Source: Sulfurovum sp.
GTDB lineage: Bacteria > Campylobacterota > Campylobacteria > Campylobacterales > Sulfurovaceae
Length of the DNA: 38,424 nt
Direction: 5' to 3'
Assembly (NCBI GenBank): GCA_027068435.1
Contig: JAMOTA010000023.1
Span: 1 to 38,424, forward strand
Part shown: positions 26,264 to 36,561 of the stretch, piece after piece
Layout: each line of letters opens with the position of its first letter
Numbering within the stretch: position 1 is the stretch's first letter
Position numbers and translations under genes: made by a program
Notes under the pieces: model-generated
The model's database searches: none
Told to the model about the DNA's origin: nothing
What the model saw: the letters and a program-made list of their open reading frames with translations, nothing else

Positions 26264-27106
26264 TTATTTTACCTGCTTTATAATTTCTATCTTATCTATC
26301 ACATTTTGAACAATCCAATCTGGTGTAGATGCACCTGCGGAGATACCACAAAGATTTTTATCTTTAAACCACTCTGATTCAAACTCTTTTTCATTCTCTA
26401 TCAAGTAACTATCTTCACAGTAACTTTTACATATTGAGTGTAATTGTTTGGTATTTGAGGAGTGTTTCCCCCCTATTACTATCATCACATCTGCATCTTT
26501 AGCAAGTTCCGCTGCGGCATCTTGGTTTTCAAATGTTGCGTTACAAATGGTGTTAAATACCCTTACCTCTTTATGTTGTAAGATTAATGCACTTACAACT
26601 TTTACAAAATCAGTTGGTTTTCTTGTTGTCTGTGCAACTACTGCTACTTTAGAGAGTATAGGAAGTCCCTCTAACTCTTTTTCATCATTGACTATAAAGG
26701 CATTTTTCAACTCTTTAGCGTAACTTACAACCCCTCTAATCTCTGGATGGTTTTTATCTCCAAAGATAACAATACTGTATCCATCATTACTCATCTTCTC
26801 TACTATCTTTTGAGGAGTAGTTACATAAGGACATGTTGCGTCTATAATTGTGTTTTCTTGGGCTTTGAGTTTAGAGAGTTCATCTTTAGGGATACCATGT
26901 GTACGTATCACTACAGAGTCATCAGGATTTACATCATCAAACTTTTCAGCAAGACCAATGTTAAACCCCTCTTTAAGACGATTGATTTCATCTTTGTTGT
27001 GAATAAGAGGGCCATATGTTTTACTCCCCTTATGCTCTTCAGCAATACGTATGGCTCTTTTTACACCAAAACAAAATCCGTAACTAGAGGCTAATTTTAT
27101 TATCAT
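26264..27106 (-). CDS. ispH: 4-hydroxy-3-methylbut-2-enyl diphosphate reductase
   Basis: 280 residues from the ATG at 27106; an upstream GTG would add eight residues inside pheT and does not fit the family, whose N-terminus is [18 protein letters not shown]. The 4Fe-4S ligands are C12, C92 (DATCPYV) and C188 (NTICNAT), with active-site H36 and the E-x-T-like region intact. It performs the last MEP step, making IPP and DMAPP; the earlier IspDF enzyme is at 2528-3649. It lies two bases after pheT and one before aroA. Confidence 0.96.
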   Translation of the reverse strand: MIIKLASSYGFCFGVKRAIRIAEEHKGSKTYGPLIHNKDEINRLKEGFNIGLAEKFDDVNPDDSVVIRTHGIPKDELSKLKAQENTIIDATCPYVTTPQKIVEKMSNDGYSIVIFGDKNHPEIRGVVSYAKELKNAFIVNDEKELEGLPILSKVAVVAQTTRKPTDFVKVVSALILQHKEVRVFNTICNATFENQDAAAELAKDADVMIVIGGKHSSNTKQLHSICKSYCEDSYLIENEKEFESEWFKDKNLCGISAGASTPDWIVQNVIDKIEIIKQVK

Positions 27107-27108
27107 GA

Positions 27109-29442
27109 CTATCTCAATTGTGCTTGACACTCTAGTTCAAGTGTTGTCATGATTTGACTCATTACTGTTTCTATGTCATCTTCTTCTAATGTTTTTTCCA
27201 TAGACTGAATAAAGAAACGAATCGTTAAACTCTTCTGGTCACCTAGTTTTTCATCTTCATAAATATCTACAGGATAGATATCTTTAAGCATATCATTCTC
27301 AATACATTTTAATACTTTAGCCACTTCATAGTAGTTTAAAGATTTATCTATAACTACAGACAAGTCTTTATAAACCCCTTGAAACTTAGAGATAGGTTTT
27401 GCATTAATATGCGTAGGTAATAGTGCATCAAAATCTAACTCAGCTATAAAAGTATCTGGAATACTAAACTCCTCTTGAACCGTAGGGTGTAGTTTACTCA
27501 TAAATCCACATACTTTACCATTAGCAACTATATCGGCTGATTGATAAGGGTGGATAAGTCCATTCGTATCACGACATGGTACCAATTCAAACGCACCTAT
27601 TACTGCACCAATTTTCTGTGTAAATGTAGCAAAATCCACCATCTGTGGTTTACCTGCATTGCAAATATTTTCATTACTGATATGTCCTGAAAAAACAAAA
27701 GAGATCACTTCTGACTGCTCTCTTTTACTACCAAAAATTGCACCTATCTCAAAAAGAGGAATAGACTTTTTGGTGTAACTTACATTACGTTTAACTGCAT
27801 TTAAAAGGTTTACTAAAACCGTACTTCTAAGTGTGTTAAGCTCTTCAGCTATAGGGTTAGTCAGTTCAAGTGCCTCTTCAACAGTAGAGAAACCATATTT
27901 TTCAAGTAATACTCTATCACTAAATACATAACTTATATTTTCATAAAAACCTGCACCTACAGCACGGTTTCTAAAGCTTTTTTTAGCTTTGTATCTATCT
28001 GTAGTACTATTTAGACGTGCTTTTTCTGCAAAAACAAAAGGTTTAGCTTCTATATTATTGATACCAATAATTCTTACTATCTCTTCTGCAATATCTTGAA
28101 TATGCTTAATATCATGTCTAAACAGTGGTACTGTCACAGAGATAACATTGTGGTCTATGGTACTAATCCCAAACCCTAGTTTATGTAAGATAGTCACAAT
28201 TTTATTTATCTCTATCTCCATACCAACAATAGAAGATATCTCATCTGAAGAGACAATCACTGTATGGTTTTCTCTCTCTACATCTACATTTAATGACCCC
28301 TCATAACAGTGTATCTCTGTGTTGTTATGTAAAAGTTGTGCTAAAAAGTTTAACCCAAACTTTAAGTCTGGGTTAGAGCCTCTTGATGTTTTATAGTAAA
28401 GGTCATCTTTTGATAAAGAGGTATTGGCTACTGCTTCAACCAGCGTATCTGGGTTAATGTAACTCGCCTCAAAGAGAACTTCTTGGCTTTTATCATTGGC
28501 TTTGGCTTCTGAGTTTTGGTACATACCTACAACAGATAGTAAATCATCTTTAGCTTTTACTTCTACAATACCCTCTGCTTTAGCCAAAGAAGTTAAGAGT
28601 ATCTTTCCCTCTTCATTGTAGAAAGATTCACTCTTATATGCACGTAAAATAACCCCTGTTGCATGTGTAGCATACGCTAACATACTCTCTAGTTTTTCAC
28701 TTCCCTCTACACTTACCATTGCTAAACGTAAAGAGAGAAGAAAGTTACTCTCCATTGTGTCTATTTTGGCACGTTTATAATGTAAATCGGCATCTATAGA
28801 ACCCTCCGTCTGTAACGAAGCATCTCTAGCGATACCTATCTTCATCTTCTCTACTTCTTTGTAGTCAAAAGGTTTCATCTCTATGTCTAAGGCAGAACTT
28901 AAATCTCTAGCTACACCATATACAGAGAGACAATCTCCTCTGTTAGCAGTGAGTTCAAGCTCTATAATAGTATCTGCTACTTTGTCATAAGAGTTAAGTT
29001 CACGTCCTACTTCAAGTTCACCTATACTCTCATCTAGTATCATGATACCTTTACCCATCTCAGGTAACCCTAGTTCAGAAGAGGCACAAACCATACCTGC
29101 ACTCTCCACCCCACGAAGTTTTGCATCTTTTATAGCAAAATCTCCAGGAAGTACTGCACCTACAGTAGCCACTGCAACATACTCAGCATCTACTACATTG
29201 GCTGCACCACATACTATCTGCTTTGTCTCTGTACCAACATCTATTTGACATACATTAAGCTTATCTGCATCGGGATGCTTCTCACAAGAGAGTATTTTCC
29301 CTACAACAACTTTACTCTCAATCTCAATCTGATTGATACTATCAACCTCTAACCCAATAGCATTAAAAGTCTCATAAAGTGTCTCATTTGTTACTTTACT
29401 AAGATCTATAAATTCATTTAACCAACTTCTTGTTACTATCAT
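27109..29442 (-). CDS. pheT: phenylalanyl-tRNA synthetase, beta subunit
   Basis: 777 residues with the normal domain order: a tRNA-binding OB fold (~40-150, [15 protein letters not shown]), B3/B4 editing domain, B5 (~400-470), catalytic-like core (~480-670), and the C-terminal FDX-ACB anticodon-binding domain (~685-777, [18 protein letters not shown]). It forms the alpha2-beta2 PheRS with pheS. Its ATG overlaps the pheS stop by four bases, giving balanced coupled translation. Confidence 0.97.
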   Translation of the reverse strand: MIVTRSWLNEFIDLSKVTNETLYETFNAIGLEVDSINQIEIESKVVVGKILSCEKHPDADKLNVCQIDVGTETKQIVCGAANVVDAEYVAVATVGAVLPGDFAIKDAKLRGVESAGMVCASSELGLPEMGKGIMILDESIGELEVGRELNSYDKVADTIIELELTANRGDCLSVYGVARDLSSALDIEMKPFDYKEVEKMKIGIARDASLQTEGSIDADLHYKRAKIDTMESNFLLSLRLAMVSVEGSEKLESMLAYATHATGVILRAYKSESFYNEEGKILLTSLAKAEGIVEVKAKDDLLSVVGMYQNSEAKANDKSQEVLFEASYINPDTLVEAVANTSLSKDDLYYKTSRGSNPDLKFGLNFLAQLLHNNTEIHCYEGSLNVDVERENHTVIVSSDEISSIVGMEIEINKIVTILHKLGFGISTIDHNVISVTVPLFRHDIKHIQDIAEEIVRIIGINNIEAKPFVFAEKARLNSTTDRYKAKKSFRNRAVGAGFYENISYVFSDRVLLEKYGFSTVEEALELTNPIAEELNTLRSTVLVNLLNAVKRNVSYTKKSIPLFEIGAIFGSKREQSEVISFVFSGHISNENICNAGKPQMVDFATFTQKIGAVIGAFELVPCRDTNGLIHPYQSADIVANGKVCGFMSKLHPTVQEEFSIPDTFIAELDFDALLPTHINAKPISKFQGVYKDLSVVIDKSLNYYEVAKVLKCIENDMLKDIYPVDIYEDEKLGDQKSLTIRFFIQSMEKTLEEDDIETVMSQIMTTLELECQAQLR

Positions 29443-30431
29443 CTAAACTGCTCCAATAAACGAATATCACCTTCAAATAAAGATCTCAAATCAGGTATTT
29501 TATGCATAAGCATTGCAAAACGCTCTACACCTAAACCAAAAGCGTAACCACTCACATCTTCATAACCAACAGACTTAAAGACATTAGGGTCAACTATCCC
29601 ACAGCCTAGTACTTCTAGCCAACCTGTATGAGAACAGATACGACACCCTTCTCCTTCACAGAAGATACAAGAGATATCTACTTCAGCAGATGGCTCAGTA
29701 AAAGGGAAGAAGCTTGGTCTAAAACGAACCTCTACTTCACCAAACATATACTGTAAAAAGTCTGTCAAAATCGCTTTAAGGTTTGCAAAACTTACTTTAC
29801 CTTTAGCATCAACAACTAACCCTTCTACTTGGTGAAACATAGGCGTATGCGTCACATCAAAATCACGTCTAAAAACCGTTCCTGGTGCAATCATCCTAAT
29901 AGGAGGTTTTGTCTCTAGCATCGTACGTATCTGCACTGGAGAAGTGTGTGTACGTAAAAGTCCACCATCATTAAAGTAAAAAGTATCTTGCATGTCACGT
30001 GCAGGGTGATACTTAGGAAGATTTAATGCTTCAAAGTTGTGAAAGTCATCTTCAACCATAGGACCACTCTCTACTGCAAAGTTTAAAGCGACAAAATAGT
30101 CTATAATCTTATCCATCGTCTCCATCACTGGATGTAATGCACCTTTTTGTGCCAAAGAACCATAAAGAGAAACATCTATCTCTTCACTCTTTAGGACTCT
30201 CTCTATCTCTTCTGCTTTGAGTACTTCAAAACGTGTGTCAAAGCTCTTTTGTAAAGCAGCTTTACTTTTGTTTAGCCCCTCTGCAAATGCTTTTTTCTCT
30301 GGACCAGGAACCTCTTTCATTTTAGCAAACTGTGCCGCTATGACACCCTTTTTACCAAAAAGCTCTACACGCACTTTTTCCAATACTTCAAGACTATCAG
30401 CTTGAAGTATCTTCTCTTCTAAATTTTCCAT
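29439..30431 (-). CDS. pheS: phenylalanyl-tRNA synthetase, alpha subunit
   Basis: 330 residues: an N-terminal coiled coil (~1-85) and a class II catalytic core. Motif 2 is around [18 protein letters not shown] and motif 3 [14 protein letters not shown] near 299-312. A Cys-rich insert [17 protein letters not shown] (~254-270) could bind zinc, as seen in some bacterial PheS. First gene of the minus-strand cluster; divergent from the HIT-family gene with 123 bases between them. Confidence 0.97.
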   Translation of the reverse strand: MENLEEKILQADSLEVLEKVRVELFGKKGVIAAQFAKMKEVPGPEKKAFAEGLNKSKAALQKSFDTRFEVLKAEEIERVLKSEEIDVSLYGSLAQKGALHPVMETMDKIIDYFVALNFAVESGPMVEDDFHNFEALNLPKYHPARDMQDTFYFNDGGLLRTHTSPVQIRTMLETKPPIRMIAPGTVFRRDFDVTHTPMFHQVEGLVVDAKGKVSFANLKAILTDFLQYMFGEVEVRFRPSFFPFTEPSAEVDISCIFCEGEGCRICSHTGWLEVLGCGIVDPNVFKSVGYEDVSGYAFGLGVERFAMLMHKIPDLRSLFEGDIRLLEQFR

Positions 30432-30554
30432 AAAACTCCATCTATATGAGGTATATTTTGTTCTTATTATTTAATGAGATTTTATCTAAATCTAACTAAA
30501 AGTTGATTATGATAAGAAAAATAAAAAGTAAATCAAATACCCAAAGGACAAATC

Positions 30555-30908
30555 ATGTGTATATTTTGTAAAATCGTAAATGGGGAGATTCCTAACAATA
30601 CGGTTCATGAGAGTGAACATTTTTTAGCGTTTCATGACCTACACCCTAAAGCTCCTATACATATTCTTATTATTCCTAAAATTCATGTAGATTGTTTTCA
30701 AGATGTAACTGCTGAGACTATGGGTGGGCTTACTGAGTTTTCACAAGAAGTTGCAACTAAAGTCGGCATAGACAAAACAGGTTACAGACTTATTACAAAC
30801 AATGGTAAAGATGGAGGACAAGAGGTAAATCACTTGCATTTTCACATGCTAGGTGGAGGAACACTTCGTTGGGATCACTCTCATGAAGATACACACAGAA
30901 GTCTTTAA
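30555..30908 (+). CDS. HIT-family (HINT-like) nucleotide-binding protein
   Basis: 117 residues, the HINT branch: CIFCKIVNGEIP at the N-terminus (C2/C5 zinc pair), FHDLHPKAPIHILIIPK, and the catalytic histidine triad NHLHFHMLGG near 92-101. Likely a nucleoside phosphoramidate or adenylate hydrolase. AAAGGACAAATC precedes the ATG. Followed 46 bases later by a small conserved-looking gene on the same strand, probably one transcript. Confidence 0.94.
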   Translation: MCIFCKIVNGEIPNNTVHESEHFLAFHDLHPKAPIHILIIPKIHVDCFQDVTAETMGGLTEFSQEVATKVGIDKTGYRLITNNGKDGGQEVNHLHFHMLGGGTLRWDHSHEDTHRSL

Positions 30909-30954
30909 ACACTTCGTCTGTTAAAAACTTAAAATTAAAAAGGATACAAATTTA

Positions 30955-31296
30955 ATGAATTTAGAAAATGCTTCTATTGTAACGGTTGAAAATGCCACTG
31001 TTGAGTTTAAAAAAGGAACTATAGGTACTATTACTACTTATGAGTTTGACACATCTAAAGGTGGACACCCTATGGTAAACGCCATGGCAGGGTTAGCCGT
31101 ACTAAAAGAGGGTGAACAACTCATCATGATAAACCACTGTGCCCCATCAGGTCTTTTTCCTAAAATCGAAAAAGAGTTTGATTTCGCAAACCAAGAGCTT
31201 CCTAATGGACTCACACAAACAGTCTTTAGCAAAAAATCAGAGGTTTCAAATACCACAGACTTCTCAGCAACAAGCTGTGGCGGAGGATGTGGGTAA
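30955..31296 (+). CDS. small protein with Cys/Gly-rich tail, unknown function
   Basis: 113 residues, no signal peptide, not recognised. The body is predicted mostly beta, with VEFKKGTIGTITTYEF and GEQLIMINHCAPSGLFPKIE. It ends in SATSCGGGCG. Two Cys at the extreme C-terminus, plus C69 or so in NHCAPSG, suggest metal or thiol chemistry; this is inference only. AAGGAT precedes the ATG. Downstream of the HIT gene and upstream of a REP-like palindrome. Confidence 0.7.
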   Translation: MNLENASIVTVENATVEFKKGTIGTITTYEFDTSKGGHPMVNAMAGLAVLKEGEQLIMINHCAPSGLFPKIEKEFDFANQELPNGLTQTVFSKKSEVSNTTDFSATSCGGGCG

Positions 31297-31329
31297 AAAC
31301 CCACAGAATATATAACTTCATATAAAACC

Positions 31330-31367
31330 GTAGGTCGGGTTCCCCTGATCCCGACAATAATATGCAT
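31330..31367 (+). repeat. REP-like palindrome, copy 1
   Basis: It begins with GTAG, then GTCGGG TTCCCCTGAT CCCGAC (6-pair stem, 10-base loop), then AATAATATGCAT. The GTAG head before a palindrome is the hallmark of REP sequences moved by RAYT proteins. It matches copy 3 over 38 bases with two differences, in the same orientation. Confidence 0.75.
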
Positions 31368-31439
31368 ATGATAAAAATTTAAACCCTCTGATTATAGATT
31401 GTGTAATGGAATTAATATGTTTATAATTTATATTAAATC

Positions 31440-31465
31440 GTCGGGATCAGGGGAACCCGACCTAC
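31440..31465 (-). repeat. REP-like palindrome, copy 2 (inverted)
   Basis: The exact reverse complement of the first 26 bases of copy 1. It overlaps the RAYT stop codon (31462-31464), so the palindrome abuts the transposase gene directly. Together, copies 1 and 2 form a head-out inverted pair (BIME-like) 72 bases apart. Confidence 0.75.
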
Positions 31466-31926
31466 GTGAATGATGAATATTTCCAATCTTTAATATCTTC
31501 TATATACCCATGCTTCACAGGGTTATATTTAATATAATTCAATATTTCTAAATAATCTTTTTCATTACGTATCGTATGTTCATAAAATCTCTCCTGCCAT
31601 ACTTCTGCATGACCTCGACGATATTTTTTATAACCTAAACTATTTTTAGCTATTTCTTTACTCTCTTTATCTAACCCATAAACAAAACTTCTTTTAATAT
31701 GTCTAATAATTTTAGAATAATCACTAGCAATCTTAGGTGTAATTATCATATGTATATGGTCAGGTAAAATAACAATAGCATCTATATTGTATTCATACCT
31801 CTGCTTACTCCGTCTAAAAGAGTCCCGTAACAGTGCTATATTATCTATGAGCATTGGCTCTCGTCTATATGCTACCAATGTTAGATAATAACTATATCCA
31901 TCTAAAAATATGCGTTTATAATTCAT
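31462..31926 (-). CDS. REP-associated tyrosine transposase (RAYT, Y1 HUH family)
   Basis: 154 residues from the ATG at 31926. The frame is open 14 codons further, but the family N-terminus fits this start (MNYKRIFLDGYSYYLTLVAY). The HUH motif is H57-I-H59 in LPDHIHMIITP, and the candidate nucleophile Tyr is in LNYIKYNPVKHG (131/134). W110 and the C-terminal DWKYSS are typical of COG1943 RAYTs. These single-strand-specific enzymes spread REP palindromes. Three REP-like elements flank the gene. The gene sits alone between the Cys/Gly-tailed gene and the DUF2971 gene. Confidence 0.92.
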   Translation of the reverse strand: MNYKRIFLDGYSYYLTLVAYRREPMLIDNIALLRDSFRRSKQRYEYNIDAIVILPDHIHMIITPKIASDYSKIIRHIKRSFVYGLDKESKEIAKNSLGYKKYRRGHAEVWQERFYEHTIRNEKDYLEILNYIKYNPVKHGYIEDIKDWKYSSFT

Positions 31927-32025
31927 GTATACATCATAACCAATAAAAGAACCTATTATCAAAAACATGTCAAATTGTCATTTTTTTAATTAATTTATAA
32001 TTTAATTAACAACTCAAATGTCCCC

Positions 32026-32063
32026 GTAGGTCGGGTTGCCCTCATCCCGACAATAATATGCAT
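32026..32063 (+). repeat. REP-like palindrome, copy 3
   Basis: GTAG head, GTCGGG TTGCCCTCAT CCCGAC and AATAATATGCAT, the same orientation as copy 1 with two base changes in the loop. It lies 99 bases upstream of the RAYT start, so the gene is bracketed by REPs. Confidence 0.75.
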
Positions 32064-32122
32064 GAAACAAAAGGTTTATTCGATACTTAAAATTTGAATG
32101 TAATAACTACTAAACTTTAACA

Positions 32123-32806
32123 CTAAAAACAGTATCTAAAATCCATCTTATCAAACTTCATATCTTCATACGCAATTTTTATTCCAAAATCGCCACAAAT
32201 AGATTTCAATTTATCTCTATACTTATGATATTCTTTCAAAGCAGTATGATTCTGCTTTATATCATTATAATTAGATAAACTTTCATATGGTGTACCTAAA
32301 ATAATCTTAGTAATTCCTATTTTAACTTTATTATCTTCTAACTGATTGGTGGATAAATATCTATATTCATCTTCATAGCACCAAATTGGAGATTTATTTG
32401 AAAGAATTTCTTCAAGATTTTTTTCATTTGAACCATTAAAATTAGGATTTTTATGATGATACTTTACCTGAATAATATTATTTTTATTACTATTATCCAA
32501 CTCAACTTCAATAGCTACTCCTTTACCTGCATTAGCATAGTGTCCCCACATCAGTTCACAACGGAGAGCATGCTCTCCAGAGAAAGAACATATCTTAAAA
32601 TTTTGTTTTTCACTTAAAGGTATAGGTGTCTCACCCAAATGCGTATAAATACCTTCATTCATATCATTGAAACCTAAAAAATCATTACAATAAAATCCAT
32701 TATTAATAATATCTTCTATTCTATCTAAATCTAAACAACTTCCAAGCGATCTAAATTTATATAATTTCATACCAGACTTTATATTTTGATTATATTTATT
32801 GTTCAT
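32123..32806 (-). CDS. DUF2971 family protein
   Basis: 227 residues with the DUF2971 pattern: LYKFRSLG near 15-22, a LGFNDMNEG element, then the hallmark [18 protein letters not shown] (~84-101), and a [13 protein letters not shown] block (~137-150). The function is not established; DUF2971 genes are often accessory and found near phage-defence or mobile DNA. The ATG at 32806 overlaps the argH end by 11 bases; a later Met (codon 13, at 32770) is an alternative start, and neither has a strong ribosome binding site. AT content is higher than in argH, which suggests acquisition. Confidence 0.8.
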   Translation of the reverse strand: MNNKYNQNIKSGMKLYKFRSLGSCLDLDRIEDIINNGFYCNDFLGFNDMNEGIYTHLGETPIPLSEKQNFKICSFSGEHALRCELMWGHYANAGKGVAIEVELDNSNKNNIIQVKYHHKNPNFNGSNEKNLEEILSNKSPIWCYEDEYRYLSTNQLEDNKVKIGITKIILGTPYESLSNYNDIKQNHTALKEYHKYRDKLKSICGDFGIKIAYEDMKFDKMDFRYCF

Positions 32807-34184
32807 TTTCCAACCAACTCTTCAAACTTTCCACCTGCTCCAACGTCCTAACAGTTGCCGTACCACCTTCAGACACTCTTGCATTCATAGATGCACGGTT
32901 GTCTAATAGGGCTACTACACCCTCTCCTATACGTTCATCTATACTTTGTAACTCTTCTAAAGTAAGTTCTGAAATATCTAAGCCTTTCTCTTCTGCTAGG
33001 TTTACAACATTTCCTGTAATGTGGTATGCATCGCGGAATGGTAGTCCTGCTTCTTTTACTAGGTAGTCTGCTAAGTCTGTGGCAGACAGATGCCCTATCA
33101 TACATGCTTTTTCCATCTCTTCAACATTTACTGTCATGTCTGCTACCATCTCGTTAAGTACTTGTAGGCTAAGTAGTGCTGTACGTACAGAATCAAAGAC
33201 ACCCTCTTTGTCCTCTTGCATGTCTTTGTTGTACGCTAGAGGTAAACCTTTCATTACCGTAAGAAGTGCTACAAGGTTACCATTGACTCGTCCTGTTTTT
33301 CCACGTAGAAGTTCTGGGATGTCAGGATTTTTCTTTTGTGGCATGATAGAAGAACCCGTTGCATGTCTGTCACTTAGTGTTACCCACTTAAACTCACTTG
33401 CAGACCACAAGATAAGCTCTTCACTCAAACGGCTGATATGCATCATCATCGTACTGATGTTAAAAAGAATTTCAAGTGCAAAGTCACGGTCACTTACTGT
33501 GTCTAAACAGTTTAGTGTTGGGGCATTAAAGCCTAGTTTATCTGAAGTAGTCTGACGAGAGATGTTATGTGGAGTCCCTGCCAATGCTGCACAGCCTATA
33601 GGAGAGTAATTATTACGCTCGTAAGATGTAACAAAACGTTCATAGTCACGTTTAAACATACTTGCATAGGCTAACATATGGTAACCGAAGTTTATGGGTT
33701 GAGCATGTTGTAAATGTGTCATACCAGGAAGCATCACTTTGGCATGTTCTTCTGCTGTTTTTACAAAGGTTGTGATATTTTCTAAAAGCAATGAAGCGAT
33801 AACTTTTGTATTGTTTTGCACATAGAGTCTAAAGTCTAGTGCTACTTGGTCATTACGACTTCTTGCTGTGTGCAGACGTTTACCTGCGTCGCCTATCTTG
33901 TCAGTGAGTCTTCCCTCTATTGCCATGTGGATATCTTCATCATCGCCATCGAGTTTAAATACTCCTGACTCTACCTCTTCTAGTATCTCCTCTAGCCCTG
34001 CATCTATTTGTGCAAAGTCCTCTTTTGTTATGATACCTTGCTCACTAAGCATATAAGCATGAGCTTGTGAACCTTTTATATCTTCACGGTAAAGAATTTT
34101 ATCAAAAGGGAGTGAGTTGTTCAGATCTTGAAGTAATTGGGAACTCTTTTCAGAGATTCTAGCAGACGCAATTTTTTTAGACAT
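32796..34184 (-). CDS. argH: argininosuccinate lyase
   Basis: 462 residues of the fumarase/aspartase superfamily. It cleaves argininosuccinate to arginine and fumarate. Signatures are [17 protein letters not shown] (~104-120), TQLQHAQP-like [12 protein letters not shown] (~157-168), and the [12 protein letters not shown] loop (~281-292) with the catalytic Ser. AGGA precedes the ATG. Other arginine genes are not in the window. Confidence 0.97.
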   Translation of the reverse strand: MSKKIASARISEKSSQLLQDLNNSLPFDKILYREDIKGSQAHAYMLSEQGIITKEDFAQIDAGLEEILEEVESGVFKLDGDDEDIHMAIEGRLTDKIGDAGKRLHTARSRNDQVALDFRLYVQNNTKVIASLLLENITTFVKTAEEHAKVMLPGMTHLQHAQPINFGYHMLAYASMFKRDYERFVTSYERNNYSPIGCAALAGTPHNISRQTTSDKLGFNAPTLNCLDTVSDRDFALEILFNISTMMMHISRLSEELILWSASEFKWVTLSDRHATGSSIMPQKKNPDIPELLRGKTGRVNGNLVALLTVMKGLPLAYNKDMQEDKEGVFDSVRTALLSLQVLNEMVADMTVNVEEMEKACMIGHLSATDLADYLVKEAGLPFRDAYHITGNVVNLAEEKGLDISELTLEELQSIDERIGEGVVALLDNRASMNARVSEGGTATVRTLEQVESLKSWLENEQ

Positions 34185-34289
34185 GGGTATTCCTATAGTT
34201 AAATATAATTAAAAAAGTATTTTATCGTAATGTAGGTTTAAAGTGGGTTGATTTAATAAAAGTTAAGGGGGATTGTCTATCATTAGAAG

Positions 34290-34366
34290 TGGTAGTAAGA
34301 GAGGGACTCGAACCCTCGACCTCCGGCTTATGAGACCAGCGCTCTAACCAGCTGAGCTACCTTACC
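34290..34366 (-). tRNA. tRNA-Met (CAT anticodon, elongator type)
   Basis: 77 bases with encoded CCA. The acceptor GGTAAGG/TCTTACT has G-U pairs at both ends; the D arm is GCTC..GAGC, the anticodon loop CTCATAA, and the T arm GAGGG TTCGAGT CCCTC, with discriminator A. The paired first base argues against an initiator. A tRNA-Ile with modified CAT (lysidine) cannot be wholly excluded. Confidence 0.9.
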
Positions 34367-34406
34367 ACTAATGAAGAGGTGGCATTTTAGCAAGTTTTAT
34401 AAGTAT

Positions 34407-34458
34407 TGTCAAGAGTTTTTCGAAATTTCTTGACATTTTGTTAAAAAAGGATTAAAAT
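34407..34458 (+). promoter_or_regulatory. groESL promoter with overlapping inverted repeat
   Basis: TTGACA (34430-34435), a 17-base spacer and TAAAAT (34453-34458) form a near-consensus vegetative promoter. TGTCAAGA (34407-34414) is mirrored by TCTTGACA (34428-34435), 8 perfect bases over a 13-base gap, so the repeat covers the -35. CIRCE (HrcA) and HAIR (HspR) consensus sequences are absent. Confidence 0.75.
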
Positions 34459-34492
34459 CCATTCCAACTATAAAACATTATAAAGGGTTAAT

Positions 34493-34759
34493 ATGGCATT
34501 TTTACCATTAGCAAACAGAGTTCTAGTAGAGAGAGAAGAGCAATCAAATACAACAGCATCAGGGATTATCATTCCAGATACGGCAAAAGAGAAACTTACA
34601 CAAGGTAAAGTAATCTCAGTAGGTCCCGATGCTATAGAAGCAGGAATCAACAAAGATGACACTGTAGTATTTGCAAACTTTTCAGGAATGGAAATCACTA
34701 TAGAAGGTAAAGAGTACCTTATACTTATAAGCAAAGAGATTTTAGGGCTTATCAAATAA
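34493..34759 (+). CDS. groES: GroES co-chaperonin
   Basis: 88 residues. It caps the GroEL ring. PLANRVLVEREEQSNTTASG (5-24) includes the start of the mobile loop, followed by GIIIPDTAKEKLTQGKV, and it ends KEILGLIK. AAAGGG lies before the ATG. Slightly shorter than the usual 94-97 residues. Followed by groEL after 55 bases. Confidence 0.97.
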   Translation: MAFLPLANRVLVEREEQSNTTASGIIIPDTAKEKLTQGKVISVGPDAIEAGINKDDTVVFANFSGMEITIEGKEYLILISKEILGLIK

Positions 34760-34814
34760 CCAAAGCTCATTTTAGCAAATAAACAAAACAATATATTTAA
34801 ACTAAGGATAATAC

Positions 34815-36464
34815 ATGGCAAAAGAGATATTTTTTTCAGACAAAGCAAGAAGTGGTCTATACGCAGGAGTAACTAAACTCGCAGAAGCAGTAAAAGTAAC
34901 AATGGGACCTAGAGGTCGTAATGTGCTTATTCAAAAGAGTTTTGGTGCACCACATATCACAAAAGATGGTGTGAGTGTAGCAAGAGAGATAGAGCTAGAA
35001 GATACACTTGAAAACATGGGTGCTCAGCTCATAAAAGAAGTAGCGAGCAATACTGCCGATGAAGCAGGAGATGGTACAACAACTGCAACCGTTCTAGCAC
35101 ATGCAATCTTCAAAGAGGGATTAAGAAACATTACCGCTGGAGCTAACCCTATAGAGGTTAAAAGAGGTATGGATAAAGCATCTACTGCTATTATCAAAGA
35201 GTTACAAAAGATATCTAAAGAGGTTAAAAATAAAAAAGAGATCGCTCAAGTAGCTACTATCTCTGCAAACTCTGATGAGACTATTGGTAACCTTATCGCT
35301 GAAGCGATGGATAGAGTAGGAAAAGATGGTGTGATTACTGTTGAAGAAGCAAAAGGTATCAATGATGACCTTGAAGTAGTTGAAGGTATGCAGTTTGACA
35401 GAGGATACCTCTCTCCTTACTTTGTAACCAATACTGAAAAAATGACTTGTGAAATGGAGTCACCACTTCTTCTTATCACAGATGCTAAAATCTCTTCACT
35501 TAAAGATCTTGTTCCTGTGTTAGAGCAAATCCAGCAGAGTGGAAGACCACTACTTATCATCTCTGATGACTTAGAGGGTGAAGCATTAGCAACATTAGTT
35601 CTTAACAGACTTAAAGGTGTACTTAACATCTCTGCTGTTAAAGCTCCTGGTTTTGGTGATAGAAAAAAAGAGATGTTAAAAGACATCGCTATTCTTACAG
35701 GTGCAACACTTATCACTGAAGAGCTTGGTCTTTCACTTGAAAAAGCAACACTAGCAGACCTAGGTCAAGCTACAAGAGTGGTTATAGACAAAGACAACAC
35801 TGTCATAGTAGATGGTAAAGGTGACCCTAAAGCAGTAGAAGCAAGAGTAGCTGAAATCAAGATTCAAACTGAAAACACTACAAGTGAGTATGACAAAGAG
35901 AAACTTCAAGAGAGACTTGCAAAACTAGCAGGTGGAGTCGCTGTTATCAAAGTAGGAGCTGCTACTGAAACAGAGATGAAAGAGAAAAAAGATAGAGTTG
36001 ATGATGCACTAAGTGCTACTAAAGCTGCTGTTGATGAGGGTATCGTTATTGGTGGTGGAGCTGCACTTATAAAAGCAAGCCAAGCCGTAAAACTTGATCT
36101 TAAAGACGATGAAGCAGTCGGTGCAGAGATTATCTTAAGAGCAGTATTTGCTCCTATGAAACAGATCGCTGAAAATGCTGGTTTTGATGCTGGAGTAGTA
36201 GCAGATAAAATTGCAAATGCTACTAAACACAAAACAGACGCAAATCTTGGATTTAATGCTGCAACAGGTGAGTATGTAGATATGATTGAAGCGGGTATTA
36301 TTGACCCACTTAAAGTTGAACGTGTTGCACTCCAAAATGCAACTTCTGTAGCCTCATTACTTCTTACCACAGAAGCAACCGTTTCAGACGTAAAAGAAGC
36401 ACCAACAGCAGCACCTGCTATGCCAGACATGAGCGGAATGGGTGGAATGCCAGGAATGATGTAG
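34815..36464 (+). CDS. groEL: GroEL chaperonin (Hsp60)
   Basis: 549 residues with the equatorial/ATP motifs GPRGRNVLI (32-40), [13 protein letters not shown] (87-99) and [11 protein letters not shown] (~412). The tail is the Gly/Met-rich [10 protein letters not shown]. It folds cytosolic proteins with GroES and is co-transcribed with it from the promoter at 34430-34458. AAGGA lies before the ATG. A strong hairpin follows. Confidence 0.98.
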   Translation: MAKEIFFSDKARSGLYAGVTKLAEAVKVTMGPRGRNVLIQKSFGAPHITKDGVSVAREIELEDTLENMGAQLIKEVASNTADEAGDGTTTATVLAHAIFKEGLRNITAGANPIEVKRGMDKASTAIIKELQKISKEVKNKKEIAQVATISANSDETIGNLIAEAMDRVGKDGVITVEEAKGINDDLEVVEGMQFDRGYLSPYFVTNTEKMTCEMESPLLLITDAKISSLKDLVPVLEQIQQSGRPLLIISDDLEGEALATLVLNRLKGVLNISAVKAPGFGDRKKEMLKDIAILTGATLITEELGLSLEKATLADLGQATRVVIDKDNTVIVDGKGDPKAVEARVAEIKIQTENTTSEYDKEKLQERLAKLAGGVAVIKVGAATETEMKEKKDRVDDALSATKAAVDEGIVIGGGAALIKASQAVKLDLKDDEAVGAEIILRAVFAPMKQIAENAGFDAGVVADKIANATKHKTDANLGFNAATGEYVDMIEAGIIDPLKVERVALQNATSVASLLLTTEATVSDVKEAPTAAPAMPDMSGMGGMPGMM

Positions 36465-36467
36465 AAC

Positions 36468-36504
36468 ATATTAAACCAACGATATAATATCGTTGGTTTA
36501 ATAT
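36468..36504 (+). terminator. groESL terminator
   Basis: Two perfect 18-base arms (ATATTAAACCAACGATAT and its complement) separated by one base, immediately after the groEL stop. The T tract is short. It may work in both directions, since the ATPase gene converges from the right. Confidence 0.8.
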
Positions 36505-36561
36505 TATAAAAAGAAAATATTCAAACTACATCTTCTAATTTACAGTATACTGTTTATTCAG

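Noticed and set aside
26264-27130. GTG start for ispH at 27130
   Set aside because: It would add eight residues encoded inside the pheT end that do not match the IspH N-terminus; the ATG at 27106 does.
34381-34492. CIRCE or HAIR element at groESL
   Set aside because: Neither the GCACTC/GAGTGC nor the CTTGAGT/ACTCAAG consensus is present; only the different TGTCAAGA repeat is.
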